Assembly: GCF_040833955.1 (NCBI RefSeq)
Contig: NZ_CP162133.1
Location: 2,522,501 to 2,586,500, forward strand
DNA: 64,000 nucleotides
Direction: 5' to 3'
Origin: Leptospira sp. WS60.C2
GTDB lineage: Bacteria; Spirochaetota; Leptospiria; Leptospirales; Leptospiraceae
The notes under the pieces were generated by a model. It made no database searches, was not told where the DNA came from, and was given only the letters and a program-made list of their open reading frames with translations. Shown piece after piece: positions 18,369 to 27,984 of this stretch (positions within the stretch are counted from its first letter, which is position 1; every line of letters starts with the position of its first letter). Made by a program: the position numbers and the translations under genes.

Positions 18369-20615
18369 TTAAAATTTCACTGGTAGGTTTGTCTTTTTCG
18401 ACTTAAAATGTCCAACCGTGGTTCCGTATTGGATTTTATCTCCCAACTGGATGTTTGTCAAATCAATCGTATCGTTTTCAAACACAAGGATGACAGTGGA
18501 TCCCATTTCAAATCGTCCCATTTCCGAACCTTTATCAATCATAATGGAAACATCTTTGTAATGGTGTTCTTTGGCAAAACGGATCCAATTGTTTGTCACA
18601 ATCTTATTGTCGTAAGTGACACGGATTTTTCCCACATTGGATGCGCCCACTTTGATTACGGCAATCTTTCCATATTCTGTTTGGAGAAAAGTGATGAGCC
18701 TTTCATTTTTGGGAAACAATCCTCGGATATTGAGAACTGCGAGATCATTTACGGGAAACAATTTTCCCGGTTCATAATAATAGCCTAAAATTTGGCCCGC
18801 AAAAGGACTATGGATACGGTGGTAGTCTTGCGGAGAAAGATAAAAGGTAATGTATTTCCCGTTCGTAAAGTGAGGATAAAACTTCTCAGAACCTAACAAT
18901 TCTTTTACGGAATAATCAATTCCTTTTGCTTGGATGATCGTGGATTGATTGATGTTTCCGAAACTTGTGATTTTGGAATCCGTAGGAGAAACGACCGCAT
19001 TCACTGCGGAATCAATGATTCGAGCCTCCGCACGAAGCGCACGAGTGAAAAACTGATTGAGAGAAGCATACTCTTTGATTTCGAGTTCTGCTTCACTGAG
19101 ATTGATTTTATATGCCTTTGCGAATGCCTTTAAAATCGGAATCATCATAAATCTTGGCAACTTGAGGGTAGAAAAGTAACCGAAGATTTTTGAAATTAGA
19201 TTTTTAGGAAGTAAGGTGAGGAAAAGTAAATAAATATCTTTGAAAATTTCATACCTCGCTCCTGACTCTGATAAGTATTTTTTGAGTTCCAGATTGGCAG
19301 ATTTTCCGAGCAACATAAGAGAAACAAGAAGCGGAACACTCGTGATCACTGCGGCAACATATCCCCAATGCATCACAAAGGTAAATACATCGATCCCATA
19401 TTTGACATAGAGATAGGAAAATCCCAAAGTTGAGCCGATAAATAACATTCTAAAAAAATTAGAAAACTTTTCACCAAACACATAGAATGCGTTCTGTTCT
19501 CCACTATAAAACCAACCGGCAAGACTCAAAATACCAAAACACAAAAAGGAAAGACAAAATAAAATAACGGAGAGTGATTCCTTCTGTTCCAAAATTCGGC
19601 TAGGGAATGCCAAAATGGTATCTAAGTTGACTGCACCATAGGAATACAATACATAACCAACCAAGGTTGCCATTACAAATCCCTCAAAAAAGGAAGCAAG
19701 CATACTCACTAACCCTTGTTTTGCGGCATAATCAGTGCGAACAACCCCTGCAATTCCAGAGGATTTTCCAACAGCAGTTTCCGTTGATAAGAAAAAGCTA
19801 CTGAGGGAAACCGAAAGTCCTCGAAGGATTCCAAATGCTCCCCCACCTTGCAATGCTTTGATGGAAAAAGCTTCTTTCGTTACGTCAGAAAGAAATCCAA
19901 AAAAGGAAATCATCCCTTCCGAAAAAAGAGAAAAATAACCAAAAACAAAAAGTAGGATTCCTATGGGAGCAAGGATACTAGCAGCTTTCCCGACTCGTCT
20001 AACACCACCAATCACAATGAATAATAAAATAACAGAGAGGGATATGGGACCCGATAGACCGGATAAACTCAATCCTTCTTTGGTAAGATAGGTAAGTCCC
20101 ACAAAAGGAAAAATTCCACCAAATACAAGAACGGTGACAAGACTTGCCAAAGAGAATGCCACGGCGAGCCATTTGGCACGTAAGGCTTTTTCGATAAAAT
20201 ACATTGGTCCCGAGAGGTAACGACCGCTAGGAAGTTGGTTACGAAATTTCACCGCTAAAGTGGAAGAAACAAAACGAATGGGCATAACGAAAAGGCTCAT
20301 GACCCAAATCCAAAAAAGAACACCAATTCCACCATAGGCGACAGCGAGTGCTGTCCCGATGACGGAACCCGAAAGAAGGGAAGACCCAATTCCCGCAAAA
20401 AATGCTTGGGAATGAACAAGCTGGCCCTTGGAACCTTTAAAATCCATATTCCCAGTTAGGATTTTGAGGGACAAAAACAAGAAGCGGATCTGAGGGAATC
20501 CCAACCGAAAGCTTAAATAAAGGGAAGCAATAAGGATAAGGTAAAAATATGGGCTTAGGATGTCTGATCCTAAAATAAGATTAAACTGAGATCCGTTTTG
20601 AAAGAGTGTTTCCAT
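18369..20615 (-). CDS. psd: Fusion of AGCS-type transporter and phosphatidylserine decarboxylase
   Basis: A single 748-codon frame with GAGGAAG before its ATG. Residues 1 to about 455 hold 10-11 membrane segments resembling sodium:alanine symporters (AGCS): [25 protein letters not shown], and [14 protein letters not shown]. The usual GTGNI and SNEAGLG motifs are degenerate ([18 protein letters not shown]). From about 470 to 748 it is a complete phosphatidylserine decarboxylase, with the Asp of VSPTDSK, His of YHRIHSP, and the self-cleavage site M-G-S-T with Ser706, which becomes the pyruvoyl group. That part makes phosphatidylethanolamine from phosphatidylserine. The role of the transporter half is unknown. 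No stop or frame break separates the halves. Confidence 0.88.
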   Translation of the reverse strand: METLFQNGSQFNLILGSDILSPYFYLILIASLYLSFRLGFPQIRFLFLSLKILTGNMDFKGSKGQLVHSQAFFAGIGSSLLSGSVIGTALAVAYGGIGVLFWIWVMSLFVMPIRFVSSTLAVKFRNQLPSGRYLSGPMYFIEKALRAKWLAVAFSLASLVTVLVFGGIFPFVGLTYLTKEGLSLSGLSGPISLSVILLFIVIGGVRRVGKAASILAPIGILLFVFGYFSLFSEGMISFFGFLSDVTKEAFSIKALQGGGAFGILRGLSVSLSSFFLSTETAVGKSSGIAGVVRTDYAAKQGLVSMLASFFEGFVMATLVGYVLYSYGAVNLDTILAFPSRILEQKESLSVILFCLSFLCFGILSLAGWFYSGEQNAFYVFGEKFSNFFRMLFIGSTLGFSYLYVKYGIDVFTFVMHWGYVAAVITSVPLLVSLMLLGKSANLELKKYLSESGARYEIFKDIYLLFLTLLPKNLISKIFGYFSTLKLPRFMMIPILKAFAKAYKINLSEAELEIKEYASLNQFFTRALRAEARIIDSAVNAVVSPTDSKITSFGNINQSTIIQAKGIDYSVKELLGSEKFYPHFTNGKYITFYLSPQDYHRIHSPFAGQILGYYYEPGKLFPVNDLAVLNIRGLFPKNERLITFLQTEYGKIAVIKVGASNVGKIRVTYDNKIVTNNWIRFAKEHHYKDVSIMIDKGSEMGRFEMGSTVILVFENDTIDLTNIQLGDKIQYGTTVGHFKSKKTNLPVKF

Positions 20616-20650
20616 ATAGGTTCTTCCTCACGAAATTGGATGAAATTGTT

Positions 20651-21475
20651 ATGTCAAGATGTATTGTAACCCTTTCGCTTCTCGTTTTTTGTATTTCGTT
20701 TCTACCAAACCAAAAACTCTTTGCAGAAGCCTCCGGAATGGAAGCAGGGATGCGATTTGGTGCGGGAGAAAGGGTTCCTGGTAGGTTCGATGGAGACTTA
20801 AAACAATTTGCATCCACTTTCAATCCCTTGATTTTCTCCGACGTAAACCTAAGAGGAGGAAAAACAAGTTATCTTTACGAAGGATTTGTCCGGTTTTTGT
20901 TAGACTCTAGAAACAGGATTGGCTTTTTTGTAGGCCGGAATGACTGGGAAATCCTACAACTAACAGAAGTTACAAGCGACTTGTATTATACAAAACTGAA
21001 TTCGGAAATTTATTCGTATCATGTTTTAGGGATGTATCATTTTTCAATGCCTATCTGGAAAAATTGGGAGTGGGAAAACGGCTTGGGAATGGGATTTACT
21101 TCTGCCGATTGGAACATCCGAGGATATTCAATTGGGGAACCCCTTCCTGATACCCAGTATTTTAATCAAAGAGGACGTCTTCGGGGAAGTGGACTTGTGT
21201 ATCGAGCAGAAACTGCCATCAATCACCGGTTATACGAAAATACGTTTTTTCAAATTGGATTAGGTTACCACCACATTGCGATCGATAAGTTTAGTGGAAA
21301 TTACAATGGTGAAACTTCGAGTTTCTACATTCGTGCTGATGGACGAGTGGGAGTCATTGATGACACACGAATCCTTGATGCCACTGTGAGCACTGCACAA
21401 TCATTTCGCAGATTGGATATGAACTCCGGTGCATGGATGATCTATTTTTCAGCCTACCAAAGGTTTTTGTATTGA
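20651..21475 (+). CDS. Putative outer-membrane beta-barrel protein
   Basis: The ATG at 20651 gives 274 residues with a good signal peptide (SRCIVTLSLLVFCISFLPNQ, then LFAEA). The mature part has alternating aromatic and polar residues, as in transmembrane beta-strands (YEGFVRFLLDSRNRIGFFVG, WENGLGMGFTSADWNIRGY) and ends YFSAYQRFLY with an aromatic C-terminal residue, as expected for BAM-inserted barrels. It is divergent from the transporter-Psd fusion with only 35 bases between the starts. Function unknown. An upstream in-frame start would add a non-signal leader and is not favoured. Confidence 0.65.
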   Translation: MSRCIVTLSLLVFCISFLPNQKLFAEASGMEAGMRFGAGERVPGRFDGDLKQFASTFNPLIFSDVNLRGGKTSYLYEGFVRFLLDSRNRIGFFVGRNDWEILQLTEVTSDLYYTKLNSEIYSYHVLGMYHFSMPIWKNWEWENGLGMGFTSADWNIRGYSIGEPLPDTQYFNQRGRLRGSGLVYRAETAINHRLYENTFFQIGLGYHHIAIDKFSGNYNGETSSFYIRADGRVGVIDDTRILDATVSTAQSFRRLDMNSGAWMIYFSAYQRFLY

Positions 21476-21514
21476 CGATCCCCAATATTTAAGGAAATTC
21501 TTTAAGAAAAATAC

Positions 21515-21754
21515 ATGAAATCCTCAAAAATTATTACCATCGGTATCAAAGAATTGGCCCACCAAAAGGTCATCCTCGCTGCTTGGTATAACTTTCTTAA
21601 AGAAAACTTCGATGCTAAAAAAGTTTCCGCAGACGAGTTTACATTATTCTTACAAGCGCATGTCATGTATGATATCGACAAAGATCAAATTGAACTGATG
21701 TTGTCAGGTACCGAATCCCTTTTAGAAGAATTTAAAAAGTCAATTTTTGGATGA
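21515..21754 (+). CDS. Small hypothetical protein
   Basis: A 79-residue, helical, mixed-charge protein with no recognised motif. Its stop overlaps the start of the ArsC/Spx-like gene (ATGA), so it is real and translationally coupled. It lies 39 bases after the beta-barrel gene. No signal peptide, so it is presumably cytoplasmic. Confidence 0.7.
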   Translation: MKSSKIITIGIKELAHQKVILAAWYNFLKENFDAKKVSADEFTLFLQAHVMYDIDKDQIELMLSGTESLLEEFKKSIFG

Positions 21755-22098
21755 ACCTCCAGATCTTCGGAACGAAAAAATGTAAAGATTCAAAAAAGGC
21801 GCAACTCTTCTTCCAGGAGAGACGTATTCCGTTCCAATTCATCAACTTACAAGAAAAAGAAATGAGCAAAGGCGAACTCAGGTCTATATTAGGAAGTGTA
21901 AGGTTAGATGATCTGATTGATACCGAATCAAAAGTATACGAAGACAAAAATCTCAAATACATGTTATACGACAAAGAAGAAGCTCTCCTGACAAATCCCC
22001 TTCTTTTTAAAACTCCTATTGTTCGAGATGGTAAAAAAGCAACCATTGGTTTTGTTCCAGAAGTTTGGAAACAATGGATCGTCGATTCTAAAAAATAA
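21751..22098 (+). CDS. ArsC/Spx-family thioredoxin-fold protein
   Basis: A 115-residue protein with the ArsC/Spx/YffB fold: NLQIFGTKKCKDSKKA, with the N-terminal Cys in a C-x-x-S arrangement rather than CxxC, then IPFQFINLQEKEMSKGEL, and TPIVRDGKKATIGF with the cis-proline strand. Without the arginine triad of arsenate reductases it is more like YffB/Spx-type redox or regulatory proteins; activity on arsenate should not be assumed. It is coupled to the genes on both sides: ATGA overlap upstream, and the SRPBCC gene begins immediately after its stop. Confidence 0.82.
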   Translation: MNLQIFGTKKCKDSKKAQLFFQERRIPFQFINLQEKEMSKGELRSILGSVRLDDLIDTESKVYEDKNLKYMLYDKEEALLTNPLLFKTPIVRDGKKATIGFVPEVWKQWIVDSKK

Positions 22099-22518
22099 AT
22101 GATCGAAACCACTGTTGAAGCATTCATCCAAAAACCCGTATCCGAAGTTTTTACATTTGTTCGGAAAATGGAAAACCAAACTTCCTATAATAAAAGTATT
22201 CGCTCAGTAGAAGTATCTAATCAAGAATCTACAGAATACAAAATGCATATTGATTTAGGCTTATTTCATCTAACGGAAATTTACAAAATCGAAGAAGTGA
22301 TCGAGAATCAACTCATCGTGGCAAGTTGCACGGCAAATGGAATGAAGTTTACGGATAGATACGAATTCCGAGAACAAGGGAACCACTGTCATTTAATCAT
22401 TACTGATCGAATGGAATTAAAAGGCCTTTTTAAATTGAGTGAAGGCCTTGTCAAAATGAATCTAAAATCTCAGATGCAAGAAAACCTTCACACGTTAAAA
22501 TCGATACTTGAATCATAG
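22099..22518 (+). CDS. SRPBCC-family (START-like) protein
   Basis: A 139-residue protein with the SRPBCC/polyketide-cyclase pattern: an opening strand ETTVEAFIQKPVSEVFTFVRKM, seen in two parts, internal strands TEYKMHIDLGLFHLTEIYKI, and a long C-terminal helix (KMNLKSQMQENLHTLKSIL). Such proteins bind hydrophobic ligands in a helix-grip cavity. The ATG directly abuts the stop of the ArsC/Spx-like gene. Ligand unknown. Confidence 0.75.
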   Translation: MIETTVEAFIQKPVSEVFTFVRKMENQTSYNKSIRSVEVSNQESTEYKMHIDLGLFHLTEIYKIEEVIENQLIVASCTANGMKFTDRYEFREQGNHCHLIITDRMELKGLFKLSEGLVKMNLKSQMQENLHTLKSILES

Positions 22519-22545
22519 AACAAATCTACAATTTGTTCTATGATT
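22511..22545. terminator. Bidirectional hairpin between SRPBCC gene and lpxD
   Basis: Perfect 15-bp arms AATCATAGAACAAAT (22511-22525) and ATTTGTTCTATGATT (22531-22545) with a five-base loop CTACA. It overlaps the last codons of both convergent genes. There is no long T run, but the long perfect stem between converging genes supports termination or transcript-end protection on both strands. Confidence 0.65.
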
Positions 22546-23551
22546 GTTTCCGTCTCGAATGTTCCTTTGCAATTTCAGGTAAAAGTGGCAAGGAACTGTG
22601 AATGCGATGCATCTCAAGCGCTGGCCTTGCTGGAATTCCAAAATATGCAGTTTTTTCTTTAGAATCTTCCGTAAGTCCAGAAAGTCCCATTAAAATAGAA
22701 CCTTTTCTCATCGTTAGGTGTTCGGCGACAGCCGATTGACCTGCAAGAAAACAACCATCTTCTATCGTCACAGAACCTGCAAGAACCGTAGCTCCTGCAA
22801 TGTACACATAATTTCCAACTCGGCAATTATGACCTATATGAACATGGTCATCAAATTTTGTAAAGTTTCCGATCGTTGTCGATTCTAACGCAGCACGATC
22901 TACCGTACAATGTGCACCCATTTCGACATCATCACCGATGATTACATTCCCGATTTGAGGAACTTTATAACGCACACCAGCGTAGTCATAAAATCCAAAT
23001 CCATCGGCTCCAATCACTGTGTTGGCATGAATCAAATTTCGTTTCCCAATCTTACAGTCATAATACACAACAACGCCCGATTTAATGACTGTTCCTTCTC
23101 CCACTTCTACTCCAGATTCCAATACAACATTAGGATATAAGGTTACGTTGTCCCCAATCACAACATTTTCTTGGATGACAACAAAATCCATGATGGTCAC
23201 ATTTTTACCGATTTTGGCTGAAGGATGGATGCTTGCTTTGGTAGAAATACCAAGAGAAGGAGTTGGCTTTTTTTCAAAGAGAGAAATGACCTGAATGAAT
23301 TTTACTTTCGAACCTTCTTCAGGAACGATGATTGCATTAGGAAAAGAGGATGCCAAGGATTCAATTGTGAGTGCAATGATAACGTCAGATGCTTTTTTGT
23401 TTTTACTTAAATATTTTTTTGATGCCACATAATAGATGCTATTTGGATCTACGGGAGTATGGTGTTCTAAATCTTTGATCCCATTCACTTCCAAATCACC
23501 GTTCCCAGTGAAACTTGCACCTAATTGTTCAGCTAAGTCTTTTAGTTTCAT
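22538..23551 (-). CDS. lpxD: UDP-3-O-acylglucosamine N-acyltransferase LpxD
   Basis: The ATG at 23551 has AAGGTG five bases upstream and gives 337 residues, the usual LpxD length. The N-terminal uridine-binding domain (LKDLAEQLGASFTGNGDLEV) precedes a left-handed beta-helix of hexapeptide repeats (GKNVTIMDFVVIQENVVIG and many others). FDDHVHIGHNCRVG holds the catalytic His region, and the C-terminus is helical. LpxD adds the second hydroxyacyl chain from acyl-ACP in lipid A synthesis. It stands alone here, without other lpx genes. Confidence 0.95.
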   Translation of the reverse strand: MKLKDLAEQLGASFTGNGDLEVNGIKDLEHHTPVDPNSIYYVASKKYLSKNKKASDVIIALTIESLASSFPNAIIVPEEGSKVKFIQVISLFEKKPTPSLGISTKASIHPSAKIGKNVTIMDFVVIQENVVIGDNVTLYPNVVLESGVEVGEGTVIKSGVVVYYDCKIGKRNLIHANTVIGADGFGFYDYAGVRYKVPQIGNVIIGDDVEMGAHCTVDRAALESTTIGNFTKFDDHVHIGHNCRVGNYVYIAGATVLAGSVTIEDGCFLAGQSAVAEHLTMRKGSILMGLSGLTEDSKEKTAYFGIPARPALEMHRIHSSLPLLPEIAKEHSRRKQS

Positions 23552-23653
23552 TTTAACACCTTTGCATTGAAAATTAATGAGAAGGGACATATTTCAATCA
23601 TTATTTTTAATCCTTACCTTCTGAAATTTTAGAAACCTACCGAAGATTAATAT

Positions 23654-24133
23654 ATGCCACTTTCTTACTTTAACAAAATTCGCCTCTTAGTCTTGTTAAC
23701 TTACACTGTTCAATACTTTCTGTGTACGAATCAAATTTTAAGAGCAGAGGAAGGGGTGATTTTCGAAAATCCGTATCAAAAAGTTGAAAAACAAACAGAT
23801 GTTACAACTTTTACAATTTACTTTGGAAAAAAATCGACATTAATACCCAAAGCAGACCTCACTCGCTTACAAACAGTTGCTGATTTTCTGAATCAAAATA
23901 GAAACTATGAAGTCATCATTGATGCGCATGCAGTTGAAGGGAAAACAAACAAAGAAAACGTAATCATTAGCGAAAAACGATCTTTGGAGGTAGAACGTTT
24001 TTTTTTGATCCATTTCGTAGAACCAAATCAAATCAGAAGATTGTTTTATGGAAATTCAAAATCACCGAATTTAACGAAAGAACATGAAGCACTCAATCGT
24101 AGAGTAGAAATCAAACTACAACCCATAAATTAA
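23654..24133 (+). CDS. OmpA-like C-terminal domain protein
   Basis: A 159-residue exported protein: signal-like N-terminus to about residue 30, then an OmpA/MotB-type peptidoglycan-binding domain with TFTIYFGKKSTLIPKADLTRL, VIIDAHAVEGKTNKENVIISEKRS, and the final LNRRVEIKL. The usual NxxLSxxRA is present as ISEKRSLEV and the terminal NRRVE is intact. It probably tethers the envelope to peptidoglycan. Its last bases overlap the end of the convergent transferase gene. Confidence 0.85.
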   Translation: MPLSYFNKIRLLVLLTYTVQYFLCTNQILRAEEGVIFENPYQKVEKQTDVTTFTIYFGKKSTLIPKADLTRLQTVADFLNQNRNYEVIIDAHAVEGKTNKENVIISEKRSLEVERFFLIHFVEPNQIRRLFYGNSKSPNLTKEHEALNRRVEIKLQPIN

Positions 24134-24726
24134 ATCATTTGTTTCCATTCTTTCCAATCTTCCACTGTATCAACGTCGTTTAATTCCTCTAAAAGGGAAT
24201 ACGAAAGGTTTAGTTCCTTGATACGATTGATTGTTAATGACAAGACAGCCTCGGTACTCCATGGGATCCCCGTAAACACTGAGGGATGAAATTCACTCAT
24301 CCCTAAAAGGTAATAACCGCCATCTTTTGCAGGTCCTAATACAAAATCAGATTTTTCTAATTCAAGATACGCTTTCTCTAAAATACCATTCGTTACAAAT
24401 GGACAATCCGTCCCAATAATTAATGTTTTGTAGTTTTTTTCGGTTAATTCTTCTCGAAATGCAGAAGCCATCTTTTCACCAAGATCTCCATCCGATTGTG
24501 TTTTATGAGCATATTCCTTTCCAAAAAAAGAATTTGGGATTTCAGGTAATTGATCCCAATAAACAAACTTCTTTGCATTGACCTTGGTTGTGATCATACT
24601 CGTAAGGGCTAATAACTCAGTGTATACTTCCAAAGCCGATGTATCACCGATGGATTTAGCCAGTCTCGTTTTGACGTGTCCGAGAATTGGTTGTTTTGCG
24701 AAGATGATTAATTTCCTGAATTCCAT
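24130..24726 (-). CDS. TIGR04282-type (DUF2064) glycosyltransferase-like protein
   Basis: A 198-residue nucleotide-diphospho-sugar-transferase fold of the DUF2064/CofC-like group: LIIFAKQPILGHVKTRLAK at the start, SDGDLGEKMASAF, VIGTDCPFV and GPAKDGGYYLLG. Family members are linked with arsenosugar synthesis or rSAM/seleno-associated clusters; those partners are not adjacent here. It overlaps the end of the upstream GT-C-like gene by 71 bases and is the last gene of a five-gene unit starting with the exported rhodanese. Confidence 0.85.
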   Translation of the reverse strand: MEFRKLIIFAKQPILGHVKTRLAKSIGDTSALEVYTELLALTSMITTKVNAKKFVYWDQLPEIPNSFFGKEYAHKTQSDGDLGEKMASAFREELTEKNYKTLIIGTDCPFVTNGILEKAYLELEKSDFVLGPAKDGGYYLLGMSEFHPSVFTGIPWSTEAVLSLTINRIKELNLSYSLLEELNDVDTVEDWKEWKQMI

Positions 24727-25942
24727 AAAAACTAAAACCTAATATGGCAAATGCCCAATAGATGTAAAAAAACAAATCAGAAGCATAAATAAAATATGAA
24801 AAAAATGCTAACGAAACAACAAAACTATGCCACTCAAGACTCAAACGATTCAAATGCCCAAGCATCACAAGAGGAATCCAATACCAAGGATGTATCACTG
24901 GTGAAAGGACTAGAAACAATAAATATAAGATAAACATCCGCTCATTGATTAATAAACCGAAAAACTGTTTGTTAAAAAACAAATAGAGAAAAATCAAACC
25001 TAAGATAAATAGTGATACGGAACCGGAAAGATAAGAAAAGCCAAGGAAAGATAAAGGAAAATAAAACAGAGGTTCTAGAATACCAGCAAACCGAAAGGAA
25101 TGAAAAAATAATCCAATCCCATTCGTTCCTTGTGCTTTAAGGTTCGCAAACACAGTCCACTTCCAAATGGCAAGAGAGGTAAAAACGAAAATAGAGATTG
25201 CTAAAATGCTCCTTTTTTGCCGGGAAATTCCTAACAAATACAACAAAAAATTAATTTTGATTTGTGATCCAAAGAAGAATAACCCGCCTGTTGTCCATAT
25301 AGACTTGGAGTGCAATAAGAAAAGTAACCAAGGAAGCATTAACATTTCTGGATGCATTTGGGAGATTCCTTCAATGATTACCAATGGATTTGCATAATAC
25401 ATCCAATAAAAATGTAAAGATTCGTTTGGATAAAACTTACGTATCAAATATAGATTCAGTATATCAAAAACCATGAATAGAAACTGGACTCCCAAAAAAG
25501 TGGTACCTAGAAGGAAGCTGAGAATCGAACCTATAAAAAAATGCAAGAGCAGGAAAACGGGATAAACGGAAAAATATCCCGCACTATTCATCTTTTCTAT
25601 ATAACCAACCAATTCTTCACCAAATTGTGAATAGGTGGAAATCCATTCTATTGGAGTCATCTGATAGGGAGAAAAACCATAAAAAAGTATTTTGGCATCA
25701 AAAAGATAACGATAGATATCATCGCTCAAATGAGGAGTCGAACCTAAAACAAAACATCGCAACAACACCGCATAAAAAAAGAATACCCAAAACTGATTTC
25801 GAAAAGTTTCCAGTTTTTGATATAGAAAGTAAAAATAGGAAATCAGGATAAAAGAAGAGATAAAAATAGTAACCACATCATTACGATCAAATCCATTGAC
25901 TACAAAATTCAATAGAAATGGATACAAAAGAAATGGGAACAT
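24656..25942 (-). CDS. GT-C-type polytopic membrane glycosyltransferase (GT87-like)
   Basis: A 428-residue protein with about 10-11 membrane segments and the GT-C signature of a short acidic loop after the first helices (PHLSDDIYRYLFDAKI, Asp-Asp) followed by FSPYQMTPIEW. Late in the protein, PVIHPWYWIPL matches the HPWY motif typical of polyprenyl-phosphate-mannose-dependent transferases. It is paralogous in layout to the protein at 29539-30831. It would use a lipid-linked sugar donor at the periplasmic face. GT2 and TIGR04282-type genes on each side support a sugar-transfer pathway; acceptor unknown. Confidence 0.8.
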   Translation of the reverse strand: MFPFLLYPFLLNFVVNGFDRNDVVTIFISSFILISYFYFLYQKLETFRNQFWVFFFYAVLLRCFVLGSTPHLSDDIYRYLFDAKILFYGFSPYQMTPIEWISTYSQFGEELVGYIEKMNSAGYFSVYPVFLLLHFFIGSILSFLLGTTFLGVQFLFMVFDILNLYLIRKFYPNESLHFYWMYYANPLVIIEGISQMHPEMLMLPWLLFLLHSKSIWTTGGLFFFGSQIKINFLLYLLGISRQKRSILAISIFVFTSLAIWKWTVFANLKAQGTNGIGLFFHSFRFAGILEPLFYFPLSFLGFSYLSGSVSLFILGLIFLYLFFNKQFFGLLINERMFILYLLFLVLSPVIHPWYWIPLVMLGHLNRLSLEWHSFVVSLAFFSYFIYASDLFFYIYWAFAILGFSFYGIQEINHLRKTTNSRTRQNETG

Positions 25943-25956
25943 TTTGTTTTTTTATT

Positions 25957-26682
25957 TCACTTACCAAAAATCAGCAGTTTAAAAAATGTATATAAGATTT
26001 TGACACCAACTCGAATGGACATTGAAACTGTACCAGAAATTTTAGAAACACCTGCAATACGTTTTCGATAATTGACTGGAATCTCAAGCACCTTCATTTG
26101 TTTCTGCAGAGCTTTTACATGCATTTCAATGTTCCAACCCCATGTTCGATCCATCATCTCCAAATTGAGTAGAGATTCATACTTTAAGATTCGAAGTGGT
26201 CCCATATCCGTAAATGACTTTCGAAAAAAGATTTGAATCAGAAAACACGTGAGCGCATTTCCAAAAATTTGAATGGAGGAAAGAGAGCCCTTCTCAGCAC
26301 CTCCAAGAGTTCTAGAACCTATGACTAAGTCTGCTTTGGTTTCGGCAATCGTATGGATGAGTAATTTGATATCATTTGGATCGTCCGAACCATCTGCATC
26401 ACAAAACAAAATGTATTTTGGTTTGATTTTGCAATTTTTAATCCAATACAAAGCAACAAGGCATGCATTTCCATATCCAATTTCAGGACAATCAAGGACC
26501 ATCACCCCCATATTATTGACAATGGACTTAGTTTGATCTTTCGAGCCATTATTCACAACTATGAAGTTAGAAATCAAAAGACCTGAGTTTTGGACTAAGC
26601 CATCTAATGCCTGTTTAATGCTTTTTTCTTCATCACGAGCTGGGATGACACAGATAATTTCACTCCCCTCGACGTTCGGCAT
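25957..26682 (-). CDS. Family 2 glycosyltransferase (polyprenyl-P sugar synthase-like)
   Basis: A 241-residue protein using the ATG at 26682; longer starts would run deep into the cytochrome gene. Motifs are those of GT2 enzymes: CVIPARDEEKSI, FCDADGSDDP with the metal-binding Asp residues, SRTLGG, and RIAGVSKISGT near the C-terminus, as in dolichol-phosphate-mannose-type synthases. No C-terminal membrane helices beyond a weak hydrophobic tail. It likely makes the lipid-linked sugar donor used by the neighbouring GT-C-like protein, which is inference from order. Confidence 0.82.
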   Translation of the reverse strand: MPNVEGSEIICVIPARDEEKSIKQALDGLVQNSGLLISNFIVVNNGSKDQTKSIVNNMGVMVLDCPEIGYGNACLVALYWIKNCKIKPKYILFCDADGSDDPNDIKLLIHTIAETKADLVIGSRTLGGAEKGSLSSIQIFGNALTCFLIQIFFRKSFTDMGPLRILKYESLLNLEMMDRTWGWNIEMHVKALQKQMKVLEIPVNYRKRIAGVSKISGTVSMSIRVGVKILYTFFKLLIFGK

Positions 26683-27982
26683 TTCGTTTGAATAACTCTT
26701 CGATTGGAGTGTCTTTTCTTGTTTTTCTATCGGCATCAAACAATACTTCGATGACAATTGAACTGTGTGGGTAAAATTCCTTTATATTTTTTACCTTCTC
26801 TTGGAATTCATTCGGAACATTGAGAGCAGTTTGTTTCATATAGTCAGAAGTTTGGTTTCGAAGCCTTACATGAACGGCTTGGAATCGAAATTGTCTGACG
26901 GAAGCCAAATCTTTTGGTAGATCCACCTTCCAAATGAATTCCCCACCCGATGGAATCCTATTGTCGTTCACTTTTTTGGCAATTGGCGACCATTCCCAGT
27001 CTTGCCCAATCTTTGTTTCGTTGTGATACAAAACTTTTCCATCGCGATCGAGTCCTTCTAGACGGAAGCGATAAAATCTTTCTGGATCTCCCGTGGTCAC
27101 ATGGTGGCTTGCATTTTGATTTTGAATCTTGAATATAATTGTATCCGATTCGATTTTAAATTCTTTTAAAACAATCCCTGGTCTATATCCCAATCGAATT
27201 TGGTCTTTGTACAATGAGAACGATTTAGGAACACCTCCTCCAATGAATCCATGTCGATGAGAACTGCGAACTGGTCGATGGAGGGATGGTTTCACAAATG
27301 AGCGCTGAACCTCGGGTAGATGGCAAGATACACATGATTTGTCAGAAACCGCTCCATCGTGTTCGGTTCCCGTTTGAAACGCACAAACCAAAGATTGATT
27401 GAGTGTATAAGTTTCATTATGACAATCGTAACAACGATTCTGTAAAAATTCTCGATTGATTTTGATAGGATGGGGAGGTGATGTAGTTCCATTTCCACCA
27501 ATCACATAACTCTCTTTTGTCTGCGAATCCACTCGCACATGGCAAGTAGCACATGTAATCGCTTCTTCCTTCATTTCAGGATTAAAATTTGGATTGGTTA
27601 CCTCGATTGGCTCAAAGTAATCTCCACCACGCAAAGCTATAATCATGGTTTCTCTTTGATTTTGAATCGGAATGTGGCAATTGAGACAAATCCATTTAGG
27701 CGAACTAGGTTTTGCCAATTCAGATTGGAATTGAATATCACTGAGAGCATTTGCATGTGTTGATAATTTCCATTCTGCATAAATCTCTGTATGACAAGCT
27801 CCACAATTTTTTGCCGTAGGTGCACCGACTCCTTTGAGATCAGGAAGAGTTTCAATGGGTTTTACCCATACCTTACCAGGAAACACTTGTTCTACTGGAA
27901 CCTCTTTTCGCTTTTGGTATAGGTATATACCAGCAGAAATAGTGAAAGCAAAAACCAATAGAATTTGAAATAATCGTTTCAA
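26660..27982 (-). CDS. Exported pentaheme cytochrome c
   Basis: A 440-residue protein with an N-terminal hydrophobic anchor (about residues 4-22) and five CxxCH haem sites: Cys60 (CGACH), Cys99 (CLNCH), Cys144 (CATCH), Cys184 (CYDCH) and Cys217 (CVSCH). The haems lie in the N-terminal half; the C-terminal half is beta-rich with a conserved His (SHHVTTGDP). It is of the cytochrome c554-like multihaem type and must mature outside the cytoplasm. It starts two bases after the exported rhodanese gene. The paralogous pentaheme at 35901-37121 has the same haem spacing style. It probably carries electrons in the periplasm; the donor is unknown. Confidence 0.92.
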   Translation of the reverse strand: MKRLFQILLVFAFTISAGIYLYQKRKEVPVEQVFPGKVWVKPIETLPDLKGVGAPTAKNCGACHTEIYAEWKLSTHANALSDIQFQSELAKPSSPKWICLNCHIPIQNQRETMIIALRGGDYFEPIEVTNPNFNPEMKEEAITCATCHVRVDSQTKESYVIGGNGTTSPPHPIKINREFLQNRCYDCHNETYTLNQSLVCAFQTGTEHDGAVSDKSCVSCHLPEVQRSFVKPSLHRPVRSSHRHGFIGGGVPKSFSLYKDQIRLGYRPGIVLKEFKIESDTIIFKIQNQNASHHVTTGDPERFYRFRLEGLDRDGKVLYHNETKIGQDWEWSPIAKKVNDNRIPSGGEFIWKVDLPKDLASVRQFRFQAVHVRLRNQTSDYMKQTALNVPNEFQEKVKNIKEFYPHSSIVIEVLFDADRKTRKDTPIEELFKRNAERRGE

Positions 27983-27984
27983 AT

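Noticed and set aside
21751..22098. Arsenate reductase
   Set aside because: The Cys is in CxxS context and the arginine triad of ArsC is not evident; YffB/Spx-like is safer, and no ars genes are near.
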